The notes under the pieces: generated by a model | The model's input: only the letters and a program-made list of their open reading frames with translations | What the model was told of the DNA's origin: nothing | Database searches by the model: none | Position numbers and translations under genes: made by a program | Part shown: positions 1-6,236 of the stretch, in pieces | How the letters are laid out: each line of letters opens with the position of its first letter | Position numbering within the stretch: the stretch's first letter is position 1 | Source of the DNA: Solidesulfovibrio magneticus | Lineage (GTDB): Bacteria; Desulfobacterota; Desulfovibrionia; Desulfovibrionales; Desulfovibrionaceae | Assembly: GCA_002482565.1 (NCBI GenBank) | Contig: DLGG01000095.1 | Location: forward strand, 1-10,911 | Length of the DNA stretch: 10,911 bases | Reading direction: 5' to 3'

Positions 1-350
1 CGGCCCCGGCCGCGCCGCCGGCAGCTTCGGCTCCTGCGGCTGCCGAAGCCGTGGAGACCGTGGTGGCCGAACCTCCAGCTCCGGTCCCCGCGCCCTCGGC
101 CGCCCCGGCGGCCAAGCCGGCTCCGACGGCGGAAAAACCGGCTTCCCCGGCGACCAAGTCTGCCGCAGGTGCGGAAAAGCCGGCCGCGGCCGGCGGCACG
201 ACCCACACCGTGGCGCGCGGCGACACCCTCACGCGACTGGCCAAGAAATACGGCGTTTCGGCCCAGGCCATCATGGAGGCCAACGGCATGAAAGACGCTG
301 ATCATCTTCAGCTGGGCAAGACTCTGACTATTCCGGCTCCGGCCCAATAA
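1..350 (+). CDS. LysM-domain protein, C-terminal part (5' truncated)
   Basis: The frame is open from the first codon in the window (nt 3) to TAA at 348-350, so the gene starts upstream. A GTG at 51 is internal to the same Ala/Pro stretch and is probably not the start. Nt 3 to about 200 encode a low-complexity Ala/Pro/Lys/Glu linker with repeated AEKPA-like units. Nt 204 to about 341 encode one LysM domain: HTVARGDTL, then LAKKYGVS, then IMEANGM, ending in LGKTLTIP. LysM domains bind N-acetylglucosamine in peptidoglycan or related glycans, so the protein most likely acts in the envelope or periplasm, with the linker spanning from an unseen N-terminal part. That part decides the real function (for example a peptidase, amidase or structural protein) and cannot be judged here. 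The LysM call is firm; the whole-protein role is unknown. Confidence 0.88.
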   Translation, partial: APAAPPAASAPAAAEAVETVVAEPPAPVPAPSAAPAAKPAPTAEKPASPATKSAAGAEKPAAAGGTTHTVARGDTLTRLAKKYGVSAQAIMEANGMKDADHLQLGKTLTIPAPAQ

Positions 351-376
351 ATCCTCCCTGCTTCCCGGACCTTCCT

Positions 377-413
377 CCGCCCCGCCGGACTGCCGGCGGG
401 GCGGATTGTCTCT
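377..413 (+). terminator. Hairpin terminator after the LysM gene
   Basis: A perfect 12-bp GC-rich stem (377-388 with 393-404) closes on the 4-base loop ACTG and is followed by the T-rich stretch ATTGTCTCTTCT. It lies 26 bp after the LysM-gene stop. The T tract is interrupted, so termination may be imperfect, but stem length and position fit an intrinsic terminator. Confidence 0.75.
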
Positions 414-699
414 TCTGGCCGCTCTTTTGAAGGGCTTGTCTTTTGCACGCGTTTGTTGCATGAGTACACTGGAACTGTCGGCGAAGTCCGTTCACGGGCT
501 GCTGCTGCTGTTTGGCGTGAGGCGGCATTAAAAATCAGCATAGTCTATAGGTATTGGTCGCTAATCTGGTGTCGTTGTAAGGATAAGCGTGAGCCAGTCC
601 TTCGTTTTCTGTGCATTAACAGCGTTTTTAGCACCGGCAGCGGCGTAAAGCAGCTCGGCGGATATCTTCGCCATCGCATGTTGCCTGTAGTGGACGGTC
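414..699. other. Non-coding leader upstream of the HD-GYP gene
   Basis: Between the terminator and the ATG at 700 I find no credible gene. The frames open here lack ribosome sites and run out of phase into the HD-GYP gene. Nt 541-660 are about 50% G+C by hand count, well below the flanking genes, as expected for a promoter and leader region. I looked for a c-di-GMP (GEMM) riboswitch and a clear -35/-10 pair and could not identify either. It probably holds the promoter of the HD-GYP gene. Confidence 0.5.
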
Positions 700-1902
700 A
701 TGCTGCGGAAAATTCCCGTCACCGAGCTTTCGCCTGGCATGTTTGTCGTCGATTCCGGCTTGTCCTGGCTGGAACATCCCTACCTTTTCAGTCAAGAAGG
801 CGAAATCAAGAGTCTGGCGGCCGTGCGCGAGATCGCCGAGGCCGGCTACACCGAAACCTTCATCGACACTGAGCGCGGGACCTATGCCCAGGGGCGATCG
901 GCCGAACCGAGCCTGGCCGAGCTGCTGGCCCGGGAGACCGACCGTCCGGCCGGGCCGGTCGTGCCCCTGGAAGAAGAGCTTGTGGCGGCCACGGCCGTTT
1001 ACCAGGACTGCCTGTGCATCGCCCGAAACGTGTTGGAGACGGTCCAGGCCGGCGGCGAACTTGATATGGAGGAGCCGACATGCCTGGTCGATGACGTCAT
1101 CGCCAGCGCCGTGCGCAATCCTGACGCGCTAATCGCCCTGTGCAAGCTGCGCCAACACGACGCCTACACCTTTACCCATGGGGTCAACGTGGGCGTGCTG
1201 GCCGTGGCCTTCGGCACGGCCCTTGGCCTTGACCCCCTGGGGTTGCGTGACCTGGGGCTGGCCGGCTTGTTTCACGACATCGGCAAGACCGGCGTGCCCG
1301 ACGCCATCCTCAACAAGCCGGCCCGGCTCTCGCCCGGGGAGTTCGAGCAGGTGAAAAACCATCCAGGCTACGGCCGCCAGATTCTTGAGGGCCGGGGACT
1401 GCCCGAGGCGGTGCTGCGCGGCGTGGCCGAGCACCATGAGAAGTGGGGCGGCACGGGCTACCCCCTCGGCCTGGCCGGCGAAGACGTGCATCCCTACGGC
1501 CGCATCATCGGCGTGGCCGACGTGTTCGACGCCCTGACCTCTCGGCGGGCCTACAAGGCCGGCATCCTGCCCACCAAGGCCCTGGGCGTGCTGTACGGGA
1601 TGCGGGAGCGCGACTATCCGCCCGGGCTCGTCGAGCGCTTCATCAAGTTCATGGGCCCCTATCCCGTGGGCAGCTTCGTGCGCCTGGCCAGCGGCCACCA
1701 TGCCTTTGTTAGCAAGTCCAATCCCGGCCGGCCGCTTTTCCCGGAGCTGCTCCTGGCCTTCGGCCCGGCCATGGTGCGCCTGACGCCCCGCAAGATCGTG
1801 GCCAAGCCCGACGCCGCCGGCAAGTCGCCCATTGTCGAGGTGGTGGACCCGGCCCGCCATGGCATTGATCCGCTGGAATTTCTTTGCCCGATGGGGGGGT
1901 GA
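700..1902 (+). CDS. HD-GYP domain protein, probable c-di-GMP phosphodiesterase
   Basis: A 400-residue cytoplasmic protein with no signal peptide or membrane segment. Residues 1 to about 60 resemble the N-terminal domain (DUF3391 type) often fused to HD-GYP proteins: it opens LRKIPVTELSPGMFV. The HD-GYP domain covers about residues 145-300. It has H160, the metal-binding H192-D193 in LFHDIGK, H245-H246-E247, GGTGYP at 250-255, and the downstream GVADVFDALTSRRAYK. All metal ligands I can check are present, so the enzyme should hydrolyse c-di-GMP to pGpG and/or GMP, favouring motile over sessile behaviour. There is no receiver, PAS or GAF domain, so input must come through the N- or C-terminal extension. 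The ATG at 700 is the first possible start, since an in-frame TAG lies at 688-690; the ribosome site (TGGACGG) is weak. The gene is monocistronic and converges on a chemoreceptor gene, which also fits motility control. Confidence 0.93.
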   Translation: MLRKIPVTELSPGMFVVDSGLSWLEHPYLFSQEGEIKSLAAVREIAEAGYTETFIDTERGTYAQGRSAEPSLAELLARETDRPAGPVVPLEEELVAATAVYQDCLCIARNVLETVQAGGELDMEEPTCLVDDVIASAVRNPDALIALCKLRQHDAYTFTHGVNVGVLAVAFGTALGLDPLGLRDLGLAGLFHDIGKTGVPDAILNKPARLSPGEFEQVKNHPGYGRQILEGRGLPEAVLRGVAEHHEKWGGTGYPLGLAGEDVHPYGRIIGVADVFDALTSRRAYKAGILPTKALGVLYGMRERDYPPGLVERFIKFMGPYPVGSFVRLASGHHAFVSKSNPGRPLFPELLLAFGPAMVRLTPRKIVAKPDAAGKSPIVEVVDPARHGIDPLEFLCPMGG

Positions 1903-1935
1903 GGCGGGGCGAAGCCGGTCTGGCCGGGGGCTGTG

Positions 1936-1970
1936 GCCCAGGGCCGCGCGTTGGACGGCCCCTGGGCTTT
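1936..1970. terminator. Hairpin between convergent HD-GYP and chemoreceptor genes
   Basis: GCCCAGGGCCG (1936-1946) pairs with CGGCCCCTGGGC (1956-1967), leaving one bulged C and a 9-base loop, then TTT. It sits in the 102-bp gap between two converging genes and may stop transcription from the left gene. The T run is only three bases, so function is uncertain. The rest of the gap holds only short GGCCG/CGGCC pairings. Confidence 0.45.
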
Positions 1971-2004
1971 GCGGCAATGGCCGGCGGGACGGCCGGGGCG
2001 TCCG

Positions 2005-3846
2005 TTATTGCCTGTAGCGTTCGGCCTTGGGCTGCCCCGGCATCGGCAGGGCCTGGCGTGCGGCCGGAACGTCCGTCTCTTCGGACTTCATGGCTTCGAT
2101 CAAATCCTTGAGGGCCTGGGCCTGGCTGGCCAGATCGCTGACGGCCAGGGTCGAGTGGCGCATGGTCTCGGACGTTTCCAGGGAGACGCGGTTGACGTCT
2201 TCCAGGCTGCGATTGATTTCCTCGCTGGCCGAGGATTGTTCTTCCGAGGCCGTGGCGATGGAGCGGACCTGGTCGGTGGTGGTGTCGGCCAGGAACACGA
2301 TCTGGCGCAGGGTCTCGCCGGACAAGGTGGCCAGTTGGGTGGCTTCGCCGATGGTTTTGCCGGAGCGTTCCACGTTGTCGATGTTTTTGCGCGTCCCTTC
2401 CTGAATCCCCCGGATGGCCTGGCCCACTTCCTTGGTGGCGGTCATGGTCTTTTCCGCGAGTTTTCTGACCTCGTCGGCGACCACGGCAAAGCCGCGTCCG
2501 GCTTCGCCGGCCCGGGCGGCTTCGATGGCGGCGTTAAGGGCCAGCAGGTTGGTCTGGTCGGCGATGTCCGAGATGACGTTGATGATCTGGCCAATGCCTT
2601 CCGCCTGTGTGCCCAGGCTGCTGATGTCGTGCATCATTTCCTGGGATTGGGCCTGGACCTGGGCAATGGCGGCCACGACCTGGCCAACGACGTCGGCCCC
2701 TTGGGCCGCTTTCGCCTTGGTCTGGTCGGCGGTGGCGGCGGCGCTGGAGGCGTTTTGGGCCACTTCCAGGACCGAGGCGTTCATCTGCTCCATGGAGGTC
2801 GCGGTCTCGCCGATGCGCTGGGCCTGTTCCCTTGCGCCGTTGCTTGACTGGTCGATCTGGGCGGCAAGATCCTCGGAAGCCGTATGGAGGATCTCGACAA
2901 TGGCTTCGAGCTGGCCGGCCGCCTGGAGCATGCCCTCGGTCTTGGCTGTTTCGGCCAGCCGCTTGGCCTCTAGCGCCTCCTGCATGGCCTGACCGGCCCG
3001 CTCGGATTCCTTCGCGGCGCGCTCGGACTGCTTGAACGCCTCGTCGATCTTTTCCTTGAGCCTGACGACCATGCTGCGCAGAGCCTCGGCCAGTTGGCCG
3101 ATTTCGTCGCGCCTGTGCACCGGACAGGAGGCGTCGAGGTTGCCCTGGGTCACCTCTTGGGCGAACTGCATGGTCTGGTTGAGGGGGTTGCTGATCGATC
3201 GGGCGATGGCCAGGCCAAGGCCGATGCCGAGAAGGAGGCTGCCAAGGGCGACGCCCAGGAGGTAGTCGCGGTTGGTGGTGTAGGTGGCTTGGATTTGTTG
3301 GGCGAATTTGTGCGCGTTGGCGTCTTTGAGGGCGCTTGAGGTGTTGATGGCCTCGTTTATGGCGTCGGTTTCTTCGGCCAACTGTCCCATGGACAGAGCG
3401 GTGGATTCCCGGTGCGCGGCAGGGGCTTCGCTTTTGTTGAGTGCAATAAGTTTGGCAAGCGAGATGTTGTAGGTCTGCCACAGGTCGTCGAGCCGCTTGA
3501 GGCTTTGCTGTCCTATCTCGGTCCAAAACAAAGGCAGCGCCTCGTTGTAGCTTTTAATATAATCGATCTTGTATTGGTCTATGCGTTTGATGTATTTCTC
3601 TCTCACTTCCTGGGAGTCGGCCAGGAGCATGTTTTTTGAGGCTCTGTCAATGTGCCCAAGCGCAATGCCAGCTTCCTTGATAGCGGACAGGCCAAGCAGT
3701 TCTTTTGCATACATGGATTCAGTAAGACTGTTGATGTCTTTCATACTTTGGAAGCCAATCTGCCCGACGACGACAGTAAGACAGGCCATGGCAAGGAAGG
3801 AAAGAAGGAGTTTCTTGCCCACGCGCATGTCGTTAAACAACTTCAT
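2005..3846 (-). CDS. Methyl-accepting chemotaxis protein (transmembrane chemoreceptor)
   Basis: A 613-residue receptor of classical layout. Residues about 10-32 form the first membrane helix. About 33-190 form a mostly helical periplasmic sensor, probably a 4-helix-bundle type, and about 195-216 the second helix (YLLGVALGSLLLGIGLGLAI). HAMP follows at about 217-270, a charged coiled coil at 265-310 (FKQSERAAKESERAGQ), and the signalling domain at about 315-590. The conserved hairpin tip lies at 427-467 (DIADQTNLLALNAAIEAARAG, then GRGFAVVADEVRKLAEKT) and docks CheA/CheW. No C-terminal NWETF-type pentapeptide is seen. The ligand cannot be read from sequence. The start was set at the ATG complementary to 3844-3846 because it begins the membrane-anchor pattern and has an AGAGGA ribosome site 7 bases upstream. 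The frame is open about 60 codons further upstream, but that part lacks receptor character. The sensor-coding part is unusually AT-rich (see findings). Confidence 0.95.
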   Translation of the reverse strand: MKLFNDMRVGKKLLLSFLAMACLTVVVGQIGFQSMKDINSLTESMYAKELLGLSAIKEAGIALGHIDRASKNMLLADSQEVREKYIKRIDQYKIDYIKSYNEALPLFWTEIGQQSLKRLDDLWQTYNISLAKLIALNKSEAPAAHRESTALSMGQLAEETDAINEAINTSSALKDANAHKFAQQIQATYTTNRDYLLGVALGSLLLGIGLGLAIARSISNPLNQTMQFAQEVTQGNLDASCPVHRRDEIGQLAEALRSMVVRLKEKIDEAFKQSERAAKESERAGQAMQEALEAKRLAETAKTEGMLQAAGQLEAIVEILHTASEDLAAQIDQSSNGAREQAQRIGETATSMEQMNASVLEVAQNASSAAATADQTKAKAAQGADVVGQVVAAIAQVQAQSQEMMHDISSLGTQAEGIGQIINVISDIADQTNLLALNAAIEAARAGEAGRGFAVVADEVRKLAEKTMTATKEVGQAIRGIQEGTRKNIDNVERSGKTIGEATQLATLSGETLRQIVFLADTTTDQVRSIATASEEQSSASEEINRSLEDVNRVSLETSETMRHSTLAVSDLASQAQALKDLIEAMKSEETDVPAARQALPMPGQPKAERYRQ

Positions 3847-3853
3847 AATACTG

Positions 3854-3859
3854 TCCTCT
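3854..3859 (-). promoter_or_regulatory. Ribosome binding site fixing the chemoreceptor start
   Basis: AGAGGA on the minus strand, 7 bases before the ATG (3844-3846). It supports this start over more upstream in-frame ATGs. The surrounding AAGAGGACA is repeated about 50 bp further upstream (3903-3911), where no start codon follows at suitable spacing. Confidence 0.75.
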
Positions 3860-3955
3860 TGCGTATGTGGTGTAAACGCTGACGAGTCGGCGACGTGCCG
3901 ATTGTCCTCTTGGCTGCAGGCGCAGGGCGGTACGGTTTGGTTACGGCGGCGAATG

Positions 3956-3977
3956 AAGATGAACGACTTTTCATCTT
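3956..3977. promoter_or_regulatory. 8-bp perfect inverted repeat upstream of the chemoreceptor gene
   Basis: AAGATGAA and TTCATCTT are separated by CGACTT. The element is AT-rich inside a GC-rich region and lies about 110 bp upstream of the receptor start codon. The size and symmetry suit a dimeric repressor or activator site. As RNA it could also form a small hairpin in the receptor leader. No known operator was recognised. Confidence 0.35.
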
Positions 3978-4198
3978 GCGCGTGCATCGGTTGTCGTCGG
4001 ATCGGCGAACAAGAAGGCCAGGGCACGTCATTATGGCGGCAGCTTGGCGCTGGCGTCGCGAAAGCCCGGCCTGTTCGCCAGGCGCGGCTGGAGGGGGGGG
4101 CGGGTCGGCCGGCCTACGGGATGCGTCCGGCGATATGGGGTGTCATCGACGGGGGCGGTGAAAGCGGCAAGCTTTTCCGGGCATCGTCTTTGCATGAA

Positions 4199-4224
4199 CT
4201 CCCGGGGGAGACAGCCCCCGGGAG
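4199..4224 (+). promoter_or_regulatory. Hairpin masking the ribosome binding site of the 185-residue gene
   Basis: CTCCCGGGGG (4199-4208) and CCCCCGGGAG (4215-4224) form a perfect 10-bp stem with a 6-base loop AGACAG. The only suitable Shine-Dalgarno sequence, GGGAG (4220-4224), lies 6 bases before the ATG at 4231 and forms the base of the right arm, paired with CTCCC. If the stem forms in mRNA, initiation should be blocked unless it is melted or bound by a factor. The pairing is read directly from the sequence; the regulatory role is inferred. Confidence 0.6.
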
Positions 4225-4230
4225 CGTGCC

Positions 4231-4788
4231 ATGGACATCAACACCAGCTACGACAAGCAAAGCGGGCAACTGACCATTCGGTCGGGCTTAAGCGACGGCC
4301 AAGCCAAAACCGCCGGCACGACCACGGCCACAAGCGCCAAGACCTCGACAACCGGCCAGTCCGCCACACAAAATCTCAATCTTGACAGCGCCTTTATCAG
4401 CCCCGTGCTCCAGGCCAAGCTGCAGACCGAGGCGCTGCAGACCCAGTTCACCAAGACCCTGGCCGCCAAGTTCGAGGAACTGGACATCGACGTCAGCCGT
4501 CCCATCACCCTGACCCAGGGGGCCGACGGAAAAGTGACGGTTGCCGGCGACCACCCGGACAAGGAAGCCATCGAAAAGCTGTTCTCCGACGTGCCGACCC
4601 TGACCGAAGCCTTCACCGCCCTGTCCAAAACCAGCTCGGACCTGGCGTCCATGACCTCAAGCCAGTCGGCGTCCCTGGTGCGCACCAACGGCTACGCCGC
4701 CTACCTCAAGCAGATCCAAAGCTCCGCCTCCTCCGGCGATTTCTTCTACAGCTACATGGACGGCGCGGCTTCGACGTATTTCGGGTAA
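4231..4788 (+). CDS. Uncharacterised 185-residue protein
   Basis: I do not recognise this protein. It has no signal peptide, membrane helix, cysteine or known catalytic motif. Residues about 10-50 are Ser/Thr/Gly/Ala/Gln-rich and probably disordered (TTTATSAKTSTTGQSATQ). About 55-150 look helical and charged, with the most conserved-looking stretch around FEELDIDVSRPITLTQGADG and AGDHPDKEAIEKLF. The C-terminus is Ser/Gly and aromatic rich, ending DFFYSYMDGAASTYFG. Codon use is strongly GC-rich like the neighbouring genes, which supports a real gene. The start is the ATG at 4231, the only early methionine, preceded by GGGAG inside a hairpin. It stands alone: divergent from the chemoreceptor and convergent with the acyltransferase. 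I assign no function. Confidence 0.82.
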   Translation: MDINTSYDKQSGQLTIRSGLSDGQAKTAGTTTATSAKTSTTGQSATQNLNLDSAFISPVLQAKLQTEALQTQFTKTLAAKFEELDIDVSRPITLTQGADGKVTVAGDHPDKEAIEKLFSDVPTLTEAFTALSKTSSDLASMTSSQSASLVRTNGYAAYLKQIQSSASSGDFFYSYMDGAASTYFG

Positions 4789-4822
4789 CAGGGGCGAGGG
4801 ACAAGGAAGATGCCTCCGGCGG

Positions 4823-4847
4823 CCGGGAGGGGGTTACCCCCTCCCGG
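4823..4847. terminator. 11-bp GC-rich hairpin after the 185-residue gene
   Basis: CCGGGAGGGGG (4823-4833) pairs perfectly with CCCCCTCCCGG (4837-4847) around the loop TTA, 34 bp after the stop. No T run follows, so it is not a standard intrinsic terminator. It may protect the mRNA 3' end or be part of the larger palindromic block. Confidence 0.45.
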
Positions 4848-4855
4848 ACCCTCCC

Positions 4856-4912
4856 TTAATGGGGGCGCTTGGGGCTTCAGGCTGTGCCTGAAGCCCCCAG
4901 CGCCCCCATTAA
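4856..4912. repeat. 27-bp inverted repeat with a 3-base loop
   Basis: TTAATGGGGGCGCTTGGGGC (start of the left arm, 4856-4882) pairs with the right arm 4886-4912 at 26 of 27 positions; the only mismatch is T4870 against C4898. The loop is TGT. Arms begin and end in TTAAT/ATTAA, giving a sharp boundary. It is too long and too perfect to be chance and far exceeds an ordinary terminator. Confidence 0.8.
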
Positions 4913-4954
4913 ACGTGGTTTCGCGAAGCGCGAACAGTTGCCCAATTGGGGGGT

Positions 4955-4975
4955 CCGGGGGCCTCAGGCCCCCGG
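4955..4975. terminator. GC-rich hairpin after the acyltransferase gene
   Basis: CCGGGGGCCT and AGGCCCCCGG flank a single C; sterically this gives an 8-bp stem with a 5-base loop. On the minus strand it lies 25 bp beyond the acyltransferase stop. No clear T run follows, so termination is possible but unproven. Confidence 0.4.
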
Positions 4976-4999
4976 CCGCCGGGCATTCTTCTCCCGCGT

Positions 5000-6058
5000 T
5001 TACCGCTTGATGCCGAACAGGAAGCGCGTCAGCGCCAGGCGGCGGCAGGCCTCAAAGGTGGCCAGGCTGCAGGCCAGACAAAGGCCCAGGATCACGGGGG
5101 CCTGGAGCCAGGGGGAGGCGATGGCCGCGATGGCGTAGTAGGCGATCATCACCAGCCAGGCCTGGTGGAAGATGTATAGGGCAAAGGACGAGGCCGATAG
5201 ATACCGCGTGACCGGATTGGTGAAGTTTAAATACCGTCTGCCCAGGCCCATCAGCGCCAAGATTCCCATCCACATGACCAGGGCGTGCAGGTACGGGGAC
5301 CACCAGCCCGGACCCAGGCGGCCGGTTAGGGCGACCCCGGCCGACAGGAGCGCGGCGAAGGGGAGGGACAGCCGCCAGGCTTGGCGGGCCAGTTTCTCTT
5401 GCATCGCGTCCGTGTGGAAGAACAGGCCGCCGAGCAGGAACAGGGCAAAACAGCCGGCCAGGCTTTGCAGCCGGCTGGGCGTCAGGCCCCAGGCCCAGCC
5501 CAGGGGGATGAAAAGCAAGGCCACGGCCCACAGCGGCCACCGCTCCAGGCGCAGGCGCTCGCAGCCGTCCCGGGCCAGCTTCAGAATGGGCAGCGCCGCC
5601 AGGGAGATGATGCACAGGGCGAGCAAAAACCACATCTGTCCCACTTCATAGGGCGAAACGCCCTTGGAGCCCGTGCTCCACTGGCGGAAGAACTGGAGGT
5701 AGTTGTCCCAGACGCCGCCGGCATAGTCCTCATAGTATTTTCTGGCATAATAGGCCATGAGCGGCGTCAGCAGGATGACTCCTGAAAAGAAAGGGATGAG
5801 GAGTTTTTCCAGGCGTTCGGTCAGGTATTGGCGGTTTGTCCGTTTTTGCAAGGCATAGGTCGTGCTGATGCCGGAGACGAAAAACAGCAGCGGCATGAGC
5901 CACGGCGCGCACAACTGGTCGAATATCGAGAAAATGGGCACGGGAACCGCGTAGACGTAGTATTCGTAGCCGAAGGTGTTGTAGCACAGGAACACGTGGT
6001 AGGGGATGACCAGGAGCACCGTCATCCAGCGCAGGTTGTCGATGAAATATTTTCTCAT
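5000..6058 (-). CDS. Acyltransferase-3 family integral membrane protein
   Basis: A 352-residue polytopic membrane protein of the acyltransferase-3 (OatA/OpgC-like) family, about 10 membrane helices, near the usual length. Family marks are the opening YFIDNLRWMTVLLVIPYH with R10 and the likely catalytic H21, FFVSG at 59-63, RLEKLLIPF at 82-90, QMWFLLAL at 141-148, and a late SSFALYIFHQAW motif. Such enzymes move acyl groups (acetyl, succinyl and others) from a cytoplasmic donor onto extracytoplasmic acceptors such as polysaccharide, peptidoglycan, glucans or antibiotics. No fused SGNH domain is present. There is no neighbouring glycan gene, so the acceptor cannot be guessed. The start is the ATG complementary to 6056-6058, where the family pattern begins; GGAG lies 11 bases upstream, a little far. 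The gene appears monocistronic. Confidence 0.92.
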   Translation of the reverse strand: MRKYFIDNLRWMTVLLVIPYHVFLCYNTFGYEYYVYAVPVPIFSIFDQLCAPWLMPLLFFVSGISTTYALQKRTNRQYLTERLEKLLIPFFSGVILLTPLMAYYARKYYEDYAGGVWDNYLQFFRQWSTGSKGVSPYEVGQMWFLLALCIISLAALPILKLARDGCERLRLERWPLWAVALLFIPLGWAWGLTPSRLQSLAGCFALFLLGGLFFHTDAMQEKLARQAWRLSLPFAALLSAGVALTGRLGPGWWSPYLHALVMWMGILALMGLGRRYLNFTNPVTRYLSASSFALYIFHQAWLVMIAYYAIAAIASPWLQAPVILGLCLACSLATFEACRRLALTRFLFGIKR

Positions 6059-6109
6059 GGCGTTCTGAACTCCATGGAAAAACAGGGTCGGCCCGGCTCC
6101 GTCGTCAAA

Positions 6110-6142
6110 GCCAGCCCGGTCCGGGGCACGGTTCGGGCTGGC
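6110..6142 (-). terminator. Hairpin in the gap after pgl, before the acyltransferase gene
   Basis: GCCAGCCCG (6110-6118) and CGGGCTGGC (6134-6142) form a perfect 9-bp stem with a 15-base loop. Read leftward it is followed by TTTGACG. It may end the pentose phosphate operon or act in the leader of the acyltransferase gene. The rest of 6059-6247 holds a 6-bp inverted repeat (6153-6169), AT-rich sequence near 6200-6236, and no gene. Confidence 0.4.
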
Positions 6143-6206
6143 GGCCTTGTGTCGCGTCCACGAGACGCGCCGAGAGCGATTCGTCGGCTAGATACCCAAC
6201 GCACGA

Positions 6207-6236
6207 ATTATCGAAAAATACTCTCGCCTTCTTTAA
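6207..6236 (-). promoter_or_regulatory. Possible sigma-70 promoter for the acyltransferase gene
   Basis: On the minus strand GATAAT (6207-6212) resembles a -10 box and TTAAAG (6231-6236), 18 bases upstream, is a poor -35. It lies in the only AT-rich part of the gap, about 150 bp before the start codon. The weak -35 and the hairpin at 6110-6142 between it and the gene make this tentative. Confidence 0.25.

Larger units (their letters stand above)
3847..4198. other. Divergent intergenic region
   Basis: This gap separates the leftward chemoreceptor gene from the rightward 185-residue gene and should hold both promoters. I see no gene here: frames are open only because of high G+C and none has a ribosome site or recognisable protein. 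It contains an 8-bp inverted repeat (3956-3977, listed separately), a weak 5-bp inverted repeat at 3887-3901, and G-rich tracts around 4090-4110. I could not assign -35/-10 or flagellar (sigma-28) boxes with confidence. Confidence 0.5.
4816..4982. repeat. Nested palindromic spacer, possible dispersed repeat element
   Basis: This 167-bp intergenic block is almost entirely self-complementary. The outer 12-bp arms (4816-4827 and 4971-4982) are perfectly complementary, and inside them 4843-4854 matches 4948-4959 at 11 of 12 positions. Alternative local hairpins are 4823-4847, 4856-4912 and 4955-4975. A short TTCGCG/CGCGAA pair lies at 4920-4934. It sits between two converging genes. It may be a mobile palindromic unit (REP/MITE-like), a bidirectional terminator, or both. 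No transposase and no target duplication were recognised. Confidence 0.6.

Noticed and set aside
499..510. A short GCT triplet run (GCTGCTGCTGCTG)
   Set aside because: Four units in a GC-rich non-coding leader are unremarkable and have no sign of repeat expansion or function.
414..699. A c-di-GMP riboswitch before the HD-GYP gene
   Set aside because: I looked for the conserved GEMM elements (the GNRA tetraloop with receptor, and the A-rich core) and they are not present.
453..872. A 139-codon frame overlapping the start of the HD-GYP gene
   Set aside because: It has no ribosome site and no protein resemblance. Its second half is out of frame over clear HD-GYP N-terminal coding sequence.
1933..2847. 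A 304-codon plus-strand frame opposite the chemoreceptor
   Set aside because: It is a shadow of the signalling domain, Gly/Phe/Leu-rich without recognisable motifs, and overlaps the conserved receptor hairpin tip on the other strand.
3847..4026. A 60-residue N-terminal extension of the chemoreceptor
   Set aside because: The added residues are Arg/Pro/Gln/Cys-rich and unlike a receptor N-terminus. A good ribosome site directly precedes the ATG at 3844-3846, where the membrane anchor pattern begins.
4044..4059. A sigma-54-like site, TTGGCGC...TCGC, with GG and GC spaced by 10 bases
   Set aside because: Only about 9 of 12 consensus positions match and such matches are frequent in GC-rich DNA. 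No enhancer-binding site or conserved context could be shown.
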